Shown here: one piece after another, positions 52,445 to 60,300 of the stretch
Layout of the letters: each line of letters starts with the position of its first letter
Position numbering within the stretch: the stretch's first letter is position 1
Source: CAYYFX01 sp964571855
GTDB lineage: Bacteria; ARS69
Direction: 5' to 3'
NCBI GenBank assembly: GCA_964571855.1
Contig: CAZNDO010000009.1
Span: 95,180-159,179 of the forward strand
Length of the DNA stretch: 64,000 nt
Position numbers and translations under genes: made by a program
Notes under the pieces: model-generated
Database searches by the model: none
The model's input: only the letters and a program-made list of their open reading frames with translations
What the model was told of the DNA's origin: nothing

Positions 52445-53893
52445 TCATCGACTGGCGTCGCGGTCATCGAATGCCCTGCGTTGTGGCGGACGCTGGTCCT
52501 CGACCTCTGATGGTCGAACGATCTCCCCGAGGTCAAACCCATCAAACGTCAAGCCGTATGCCACTCCCAATCGAGCAAACACGTCCTCTGATCGCACGTT
52601 CACGATCTTCAGGGGTACGGGAAGAGGACCGTCTCGAAACGAGGGCAGCTTGAGACGTCTCGTGCAACGCTTGTTCACCTCCGCGACGACACGGCTGTAG
52701 AAGGGTGCCCGCGCGCCCCCGCCCGTTAGGAAGAATGGCAGTCCGGTGTCCCAAGCTCTGGCGCGCCGGTCTCGCTTGAGCCTGACGTCGACGATCAGCT
52801 CCATCGCCTGTTCGGCAATTCGCCTCGCGAAAGGGGCATCCAACTCCTCTATCGAAAGGCCATCGCGAGCATGGCTGGCGACATACTCCTCGATGTTGTC
52901 GGCCAGAGGAAGCATAGGATCGGGATCGCCCACCGCGTAAGGGGTCAGTGGCAGCGAGGCGTAGCGCCCGCGAAGTGTACGAACGCGATGGCGGTGAAGC
53001 TCTCGTGCGCCAAACGGTCTAACCGTGGCGCCGAGAAGAACGAAGCGATCCGCCTCGTCGCGATCTGCGAGGATCAGACCACAGATGTCCGTCGTCGTAG
53101 CACCCACATCCAGGACGACATGGAGACCCTTCTGATTGAACGCGGAACGGGCATAGCCAACGCTTGCAGCCACGATCTCAGGCACGACGTCCACGGGGGG
53201 GCCGGGCGGACAGTCCGAAAGGGCCTCGCGGACGGACGCCTCCTCAATGGCGCGAGTTCCGGCAGCCAGTGCGGCACCTGCTCGGGCAACCAGGGCGAAG
53301 CTGCTACGGAACCGCTCGTCGTCATACCCTGGAGATGGGATCCCGACGTTGGCAGACCATGCTACCTCGTGGATGCCCAGCTCTCTCGATTGTGTGGCGA
53401 GGAACCAGTCCCTGGCGTGTCGCATCAACAGGGCCAAGTAGCCAGTGGCGTCTTCACGTGCTTCAGGGTCCTCGGGGTGATCCCATAGACGGACCTTCAG
53501 ATCGGACCGTAGCTCGCATCCGGTTGTACGACTCAGGGACAGGTGGCCTCCGCTCCGGACAAACAGCCGCGTGGGCACGAGGAACGGACCGGTGGGGTCC
53601 CCGCCAGGCGACGGAATTGCCACCGCACGTCCGCTGTCGACGAACGGAGTTCGTACCACAACCTTGGAGCAGGACGTCCCGAAATCCACACCAATGATGG
53701 CGTCGACGGGACGCGAAGGACTCCATCGGAACGGGACTCCCTCCCGCGAAGCCAGGACCGGGGCCGGAGCGGACGGCGCTCTGGGAGGCGGAGGGGACGT
53801 GCGGACACCCGCAGGCGCGCCTCTCGAAGGCGAGGACTCCTGAGTCGGTCCTCGCCGCGTGACTCGCCTGAGCCAGCGCCAGATGGTCCGCAC
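52445..53893 (-). CDS. Hsp70/actin-fold ATPase-like protein
   Basis: A 482-residue protein with the actin/Hsp70 ATPase fold. Phosphate-1 is GVDFGTSCSKVVV near residue 70, phosphate-2 is LDVGATTTDICGL near 260, and the adenosine motif is LTGGGARAPF near 380. The first 60 residues are basic and Pro/Ser/Ala-rich. The substrate-binding domain of DnaK is missing, so it is not a general chaperone. It follows the SNF2-type helicase by 29 bases on the same strand, start GTG 53893. Hsp70-like ATPases paired with SWI2/SNF2 ATPases are known in prokaryotic conflict systems. The precise role is unknown. Confidence 0.8.
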   Translation of the reverse strand: MRTIWRWLRRVTRRGPTQESSPSRGAPAGVRTSPPPPRAPSAPAPVLASREGVPFRWSPSRPVDAIIGVDFGTSCSKVVVRTPFVDSGRAVAIPSPGGDPTGPFLVPTRLFVRSGGHLSLSRTTGCELRSDLKVRLWDHPEDPEAREDATGYLALLMRHARDWFLATQSRELGIHEVAWSANVGIPSPGYDDERFRSSFALVARAGAALAAGTRAIEEASVREALSDCPPGPPVDVVPEIVAASVGYARSAFNQKGLHVVLDVGATTTDICGLILADRDEADRFVLLGATVRPFGARELHRHRVRTLRGRYASLPLTPYAVGDPDPMLPLADNIEEYVASHARDGLSIEELDAPFARRIAEQAMELIVDVRLKRDRRARAWDTGLPFFLTGGGARAPFYSRVVAEVNKRCTRRLKLPSFRDGPLPVPLKIVNVRSEDVFARLGVAYGLTFDGFDLGEIVRPSEVEDQRPPQRRAFDDRDASR

Positions 53894-53922
53894 GCTACCC
53901 GCCCTCCGAGCCGAGTCGGTGT

Positions 53923-56900
53923 TCAGTCGACGAGGTCCAGCAGGCCAACGCAGACATCCTCGCGACGTGCCGAGAATGCGCGCCGCTGCGCGATCTCCCC
54001 TCGCTTCATCTTCACCCGCTGTTCCAGAGCCTGCAGGCGTCCCCTAGTCGGGGCCATCAGACGAACTTTGCCGAGCACTTCATAGTGGGACAAGAGTTCG
54101 TTCAGGGCAGCCCGTTGTTGGGCAAGGTGCTTGTCCAGAGAACGTTCCTGAATGAGCGCGCGATCCTCATTCTGCGCCCGGAGGACCCGCTCCTGCTTGG
54201 CGAACGCGCGCTCGGCGCTGGCCAAGCAGCACTCATCTGCGACACGTGACGCTCGCGCCAAGTCAACGACGGCCGGCGCGGCCAGCCACGCCTCGCCGCT
54301 CGTCGCCGCTGCAGCAAGCAGCTCCTCCGCGGTCGACTCGTTCAGCATGTCCTTGCCGTCCAGGCGCGCGACCGCATAGTGGAGCTGCTCGGTCGCCTGG
54401 ATGCCGCGCATCGACCAGCGTTGAATAGCAAACACGTACTGGCCGGCAGGCGCGACTGAGCCACCCAGATCGCGCCGCAGGCGCACGGCAACGGCGGGAC
54501 GACTCCTGAAGGACTCGCCGTCCAGCTGACGGCCGACAAACCGGACGATCGGATGGAGTTGGTTGACTACCTCGACACGCTGCCCCGCGCTGCCCCGAAC
54601 CACGGAGTTCTCGAAGCGGCACCGTACGTATGCAGCCGCGGGAGAGGCAAGCTGCGTAGCTCCAGAGAGGCGGTGCTCCTGCAAGAATGCCTGCAGATCG
54701 ATACGCGCTGCTGTCGAGAGGTTCACGGAGAAATCGAGGTCCGTCGTCTCCTGCCGAAACTCGCAGCCGGGATAGCGCGAAAGGACGTGATCGACGACGT
54801 ACCGCCGCAGGTCCTCGGCAGAGATGCGGCGGCCAGGATCCCGCGCAGCGTGGACCTGCCGCAAGATGTAGTCCCCGTGGGCAACCAAGTGCGTTGCCTC
54901 CTCCTCGAGCCGCTCCTCATCCGCCCGCCGCTGGGCGAGCGCCATCTGCGTCTGATCGATCCGCGCCGCTTCCTGCTCTGGCGTCAACCGGCGGGTAAAC
55001 AGGTCCCGGGCGAGCTCCCGCATCTCATGACCTAGAATCGGCTCCAGCCCGCCGACTGTGCTCCGAATCAGGTCCAGGCGCTCGTACAGCCGCCGGTAGA
55101 TCCGGTCGTCGATGGTGTCTGCGTGGAACAGGTTCCACACCGCGACCTTAGGCGACTGCTGCCCCAGGCGGTCGACACGACCAATCCGCTGCTCCACGCG
55201 CATCGGATTCCAGGGCAGATCATAGTTCACTACGACCCACGCCAACTGCAGATCGACGCCCTCGCTGGCCACCTCAGACGCGAGGAGAACGGTGCCGCCA
55301 AGTCGCTCCCGAAACGCGGCTATCGTATCGTCTTTGTCCTCAGTGCCGCCGTGGAGAAGGACACTCTCGATGCCGTCCTCTCGCAAGCGTTCGCTCAGAT
55401 ACGTGAGCGTTGGCCGGAAGTAGGAGAAGAGCACTACCTTCTCGGCCGGATGCTCGCGGAACAGTTCTCGGAGTCGGTGGCGTAGCCGCGCGTACTTGGA
55501 GTCGTGCCGCCGCAACGTCGTGTAGTCGGCGAGAAGCGCTACGCGGTCCAAGAGTTCTCGCACGACGGGCCCCACGGTGGCGGCTTCCGTGTCCTCGCGG
55601 TCCGCCCCGTCCTCCTCCTCGCCAAGGTCCTCCTCCAGGAGCCCAAGGTCGCCGGCACGGGCGGACCAGTCTCGGTACGCGGCAGCCATCGAACTTGCCA
55701 CTTGCCGCTGCGGCATCACGAGAAGAAAGCCCTCGTTCTGGAACGCGCGCAAGCAGTAGTCGCGAACAACCTCCGTGACCGCGTCGTAGAACTGCCGCTC
55801 TGGGTCACTTAGCGGAATCGACTCCGCAAGCGGCTCCCTGACGACGCACCACTCCTTCACCTCTCGCTTGCGCGTCCGCGTGACCACGTGGCCGAGCAGG
55901 TTCACATTGTCGAGTCGCCAAATCAGCTGACTGACGACACTCGCATCTCGAAGGTCCACGGCGTCCTGGAGGTCTGCGGTCAGGCTCGTAAGCTGCTGGT
56001 TGCCGTGGAGCAGAGGGTTCTTGGCGGCCTCGATCAGGAGGCCGAGCAGCTCCGCGCGAGTTGCCCCGCCATGAGCGAGACGATCGCGCGCCGCCACGAG
56101 CGGCTTGTTGGCCTCCAGCAAGTCGTCAAAGTCCGCTTGGCGAACAAATGTGTCAGGATCTGCAAGACGGGCAAGTTCGAACAGGTCGCGACTCTTCAGA
56201 TGTACGGGCGTCGCCGACAGCAGCACGACGTACTCCGAGACCTCGCGAACCAAGCGCCCCAACGCCGCGGTCATGGTCTCAGGATTCCGGAGGTAGTGGG
56301 CCTCATCAATGATCGTCAGGTCGAAGAGCACCCGAACCTCCGCGGCCTGCCAGAGGTGGCGGGCAAGCTGCGTGGACGGAGGCGCGGAGTGAGTCGAGTC
56401 CTCGACTTGCCAAGCCTTGCGCGGACGAACGCCTTGGAGACTCGCGATGAGAGCATAGCGGTCGGCGTGTCCACCGTGCGCTGCGGCGGTAAGGCGCTCC
56501 AACAGCCGGGTGGCGTCGACGATCTCGGCCTCCACGCCGAAGCGTGCGCGCAGCTCGCGTTGCCACTTCTCCCTCAGCATGGCGGGGCAAAGAACGAGGA
56601 GTCGGCCCATTTCGAAGCGGCTTCTGAGTTCTGTCCAGATGAGGCCAGCCTCAATAGTCTTCCCGAGGCCGACCTCATCGGCGACGAGGAGTCCCGTCGT
56701 GGCGGCGTTCAGGAGCTTGACCAGTGGTTTGAACTGGTAGGCGTAGAAGTCCGCTCCTGTGGTGTCCATGCTGTAGATCACGTTGGCCAGTCGCCCGGTG
56801 AGCTTTACGTGGGTCAACGTGCGACGCAGATCGGAAGGACCGCACAATCTGCCCCGCTCCAGAAGGGCGAGGGGGTCGTCATCCGCGTCGACAAGCTCTA

Positions 56901-57105
56901 GAAGGTCGGCAGGTACGAACTCTGAGACGTCCGGAAACCGAACTTGTAGCCGCAGCTGGCCGTTGCGCTCCCTCCACCGGCCAGTCGTCGTGCCTACCCG
57001 GCTTGGATCGGTGACGATGCGGACGAGCGATCCCGCGGGAAACGGGTTCGCACCGAGTCCCAGCGTTGGTGGCGGCTCTGGATCAGGCATCGAAGCGTCG
57101 GCCAT
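53923..57105 (-). CDS. SNF2/RapA-family DNA translocase
   Basis: A 1060-residue SWI2/SNF2 ATPase unlike the DrmD-type protein. The N-terminus has an SH3/RapA-like barrel (NPFPAGSLVRIVTDPSRVGTTTG). Motif I is ADEVGLGKTIEAGL near residue 142, the Walker B box is IIDEAHYLRN, and motif III is LLSATPVHL. The second lobe has FSYFRPTLTYLSERL, ASEVASEGVDLQ and EQRIGRVDRLGQ. The C-terminal 400 residues include coiled coils (RALIQERSLDKHLAQQRAALNELL). The ATG at 57105 is used; the frame extends further but overlaps the divergent helicase. Forms a two-gene unit with the Hsp70-like gene. Confidence 0.88.
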   Translation of the reverse strand: MADASMPDPEPPPTLGLGANPFPAGSLVRIVTDPSRVGTTTGRWRERNGQLRLQVRFPDVSEFVPADLLELVDADDDPLALLERGRLCGPSDLRRTLTHVKLTGRLANVIYSMDTTGADFYAYQFKPLVKLLNAATTGLLVADEVGLGKTIEAGLIWTELRSRFEMGRLLVLCPAMLREKWQRELRARFGVEAEIVDATRLLERLTAAAHGGHADRYALIASLQGVRPRKAWQVEDSTHSAPPSTQLARHLWQAAEVRVLFDLTIIDEAHYLRNPETMTAALGRLVREVSEYVVLLSATPVHLKSRDLFELARLADPDTFVRQADFDDLLEANKPLVAARDRLAHGGATRAELLGLLIEAAKNPLLHGNQQLTSLTADLQDAVDLRDASVVSQLIWRLDNVNLLGHVVTRTRKREVKEWCVVREPLAESIPLSDPERQFYDAVTEVVRDYCLRAFQNEGFLLVMPQRQVASSMAAAYRDWSARAGDLGLLEEDLGEEEDGADREDTEAATVGPVVRELLDRVALLADYTTLRRHDSKYARLRHRLRELFREHPAEKVVLFSYFRPTLTYLSERLREDGIESVLLHGGTEDKDDTIAAFRERLGGTVLLASEVASEGVDLQLAWVVVNYDLPWNPMRVEQRIGRVDRLGQQSPKVAVWNLFHADTIDDRIYRRLYERLDLIRSTVGGLEPILGHEMRELARDLFTRRLTPEQEAARIDQTQMALAQRRADEERLEEEATHLVAHGDYILRQVHAARDPGRRISAEDLRRYVVDHVLSRYPGCEFRQETTDLDFSVNLSTAARIDLQAFLQEHRLSGATQLASPAAAYVRCRFENSVVRGSAGQRVEVVNQLHPIVRFVGRQLDGESFRSRPAVAVRLRRDLGGSVAPAGQYVFAIQRWSMRGIQATEQLHYAVARLDGKDMLNESTAEELLAAAATSGEAWLAAPAVVDLARASRVADECCLASAERAFAKQERVLRAQNEDRALIQERSLDKHLAQQRAALNELLSHYEVLGKVRLMAPTRGRLQALEQRVKMKRGEIAQRRAFSARREDVCVGLLDLVD

Positions 57106-57330
57106 CAGACGCCCCCAGTTTCGGGCAATCGGACTCCAAGAGTACTGCAATACGATGGGACTTGGGCACCCCCCTCGTGACACTAGGCGACTCGGGCCAG
57201 TCACCCCCACGGGGGCCGCGTGGCCGGCGGGCGCGCTGGGACCTGCGGAACTTCTGCCCGTGCGGATCGGCGGCTGCGGCGGTATCCTGGTCCGGCTGTC
57301 TGCTTGGCGTGCAGCGGGAGCGTGTGGCAA
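57106..57330. promoter_or_regulatory. Divergent promoter region of two helicase units
   Basis: A 225-base gap between the minus-strand SNF2/Hsp70 unit and the plus-strand giant helicase. It should hold two promoters. It is slightly less G+C-rich near 57130-57160, but I see no clear -35/-10 pair or dyad in it. Confidence 0.4.
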
Positions 57331-60300
57331 GTGGCCCTGAACCCCATCGTCTTCACCGAGAAGGTCGTCCGGAGCTTCCTCCGCTACCAGCTCACGGCCT
57401 ACCCGTTCGCGGACGAGCGGCTCCTGTCCCAGATGAGGCGGCTCCTGTCCCTGGACGAGACCAGGCGCTCGCCCCTCCTTCAGGGCCCCTACATCAGCCT
57501 GTCCCGCCCCTTCCGGCAGGGTGCCTCCGTCGCGGCGCTGATCGAGGAGGGGGCCTTCCACCCGCACATGCGGCAGCGGATCCCCGCGGCCATCGCCCAC
57601 GTCTACGGACACCAGGAAGAGGCCATCCGCGCGATCCGCGCTGGCCGCCCCACGTTGGTCTCCACGGGCACCGGGTCTGGAAAGACCGAGTGCTTCCTCT
57701 ACCCGATCGTGAGCAAGTGCTTGGAACTCCGGGACGAGAAGGCACCTCCGGGGATCAGTGCCGTCATCGTCTACCCGATGAACGCGCTCGCGGAGGACCA
57801 GTTGGGCCGCCTGCGCGGCCTCCTGGCGGGGACGGGGATCTCCTTCGGCATGTACGTGGGCAAGACGCCGGACCGCGAAGCGGAGGTAGCGGGGATTCGG
57901 ATGCCCCCGGGGTCCACGCGCGCGGAGTACGAGGAGCGTCTGGCCGGGGTCCGGCGCGAGAAGCGCGGCGACACCGTCTTCCCGGCCGAGGAGGTCTGCT
58001 CCCGCGAGGTGATGCGGACCGCTGGCCGGCAGCCGAGGATTCTGCTCACAAACGTAAAGCAGCTCGAGCTGCTGCTCACGCGCCAGCAGGACGTGGCGCT
58101 GTTCTCGGGCGCCCGGCTGGACTTCCTGGTGTTCGACGAAGCCCACACCTTCCGCGGAGCGCAAGGCGCGGAGACGGCGTGCCTGATCCGGCGGCTGCGG
58201 GCGTTCTGCGGCCGGGATGCTCAGGACACGGTGTGCGTGGCCACCTCCGCGACGATCGTGGACCGTGAGGATCCGGACGCGGCCCGTGCGTTCGCAGCCA
58301 GGTTCTTCGGCGTTCCGCGCGACGCCGTGGCGACGGTGGGCGAAGCGTACGAGGGCGAGGCGTGGACCGGCACGCGCTCCGTGCCGCCTCTGCCCAAGAA
58401 GGATCCGGCAGGGCTTCTGGCTGCTTGTGTGGCGGCCGTGGACGCCGCCGACCCGGCGCCGCTCCGCGAGGCGTACCGCGACCTAGCGGGAAGCGCGCTG
58501 CCTGCCGGGGACGTGCCGGACGCCCTTCACACCGCGCTCTCCGCCAACGAGCTCGTGTTCCAGGCGGCCGAGGTCCTGGCCACGCCGCGACCGCTGCACG
58601 AGCTTCCCGAGGCGATCGGATCGCGCCTCGGGCGCCGGCCGGCGGAAGGGGAAGTGCTGGCATGGCTCACGCTTGGCGCCGCGGCGCGTCGGGACGGCCG
58701 CCCCCTGCTCCGGCCGGTGGTCCACGGCTTCATCCGCGGCATCAGCGGCGCTGTGGTGAGCTTCTCCGAGGACCATGACGGCCCGCGCCTCTGGCTCGCG
58801 GCCGAGGACGAGGTGGACGCCGCGGGGGAGCACCTCCGCGCACACTTCCCCGTCACGACGTGCACGATCTGCGGGCAGCACTACTTCCTCGCGTTCCTCA
58901 GGGACTTCGAGTTCACCGGCAAAGTGCCCGGCGGTGGCGACACGGCCGGTGACTCGCACTTCTGGCCGCGGCTGGATGAAGCGCAAGGTGGCCGGCGCGT
59001 GGTCCTAGTCGATCGCATTGTGGGTGGGGCGGATGACGAGGACCTCGACGAGCACGAGCGCGTCACCCCCTTGGCCTTCTGCCGCCGGTGTGGCGCCGCG
59101 CATCCCACGGGTGTCATGCGATGCGCGGACTGCGGTACTACCGGACTGGTAACGCTGCACGCCATTCGGCAGAACAAGAACAACCCGGGATACCTGTCAA
59201 GCTGCCTGTCCTGCGGTGCCACGGGGCGTCGGAGCGGCACGACCTATCGCGAGCCCGCACGCGCCGTGCGCGCCACGAACGTGGCGGACGTTCACGTGCT
59301 CGCCCAGGACATGATTCATCACTCCGAGCGCCCCCGGCTCCTGGTCTTCTGCGACAACCGGCAGGATGCGGCGTTCCAAGCGGGCTGGATGAAGGACCAC
59401 GCGCGGCGGTTCCGTCTGCGCGCGCTCATGGCGGCCGGTCTCAAGGACGGCCCCGTTTCGGTGGGCGACCTGGCACGCTTCCTGGATGACCTCCTGGAAC
59501 GGGACGAGGCTCTCTCTCGCGCTCTCGTGCCCGAGGTGTGGCAGGTGGTTCGGAAGGAGGGTGGGGGAGGGCGTCACGAGCAAGAGCGCCGGAAGTTCCT
59601 GCGGATCCAGGTCCTGAGGGAAGTGACCCTCTCGTCGCGGCAGTCCATCGGTCTGGAGCCCTGGGGACGGATGAAGGTGGAGTACGAGGGACTCGATGCG
59701 GGGCTTGGGTGGATCCAGGAGCACGCCCATGGCCTTGGGATGCCACCCGAGGACCTGCGCGACGGCGTGGCCAGTCTCTTGGACTACCTGAGGCGCAAGC
59801 GCGTCCTGCACGACCCCGAGCGTGAAATCTTCACGAAGTACTGGGGTGACGGCGCCGAGGAGATCCTGAGCGGCTACTTGCCGCAGACGGGCGCGCCGGT
59901 CGGGACCAAGCTGCGGCGCGCGGCGGACGAGCGCTCGGACTGGGTCACACAGTGGCTAAGCGAGCGCGGGGACACCACCTTGCGGCAGATCGTGAAGAAG
60001 TGGGGCGTGGCTTCGGACGATGCGGAGGCGTTCCTGACGGGGCTGTTCGAGTTCCTCGTGGACCGCGGCCTCCTGGAGCCCGTTACGCTGAAGGGACAGA
60101 GTGGGAATCCGCTTCCGAAGGTGACCGGCCTCTACCAGGTCGCGGCGGACAAACTCAGGCTGCGCGCGAGCCACGGGATCTGGAGGTGCCGCAGCTGCCG
60201 CCGGCGGATCACGCGGCGCACCCCGAACCAACTCTGTCCTGCTTGGCGGTGTGACGGCACGCTCGAATACCTGAAGGATGACCCGGACAACTACGATCTC

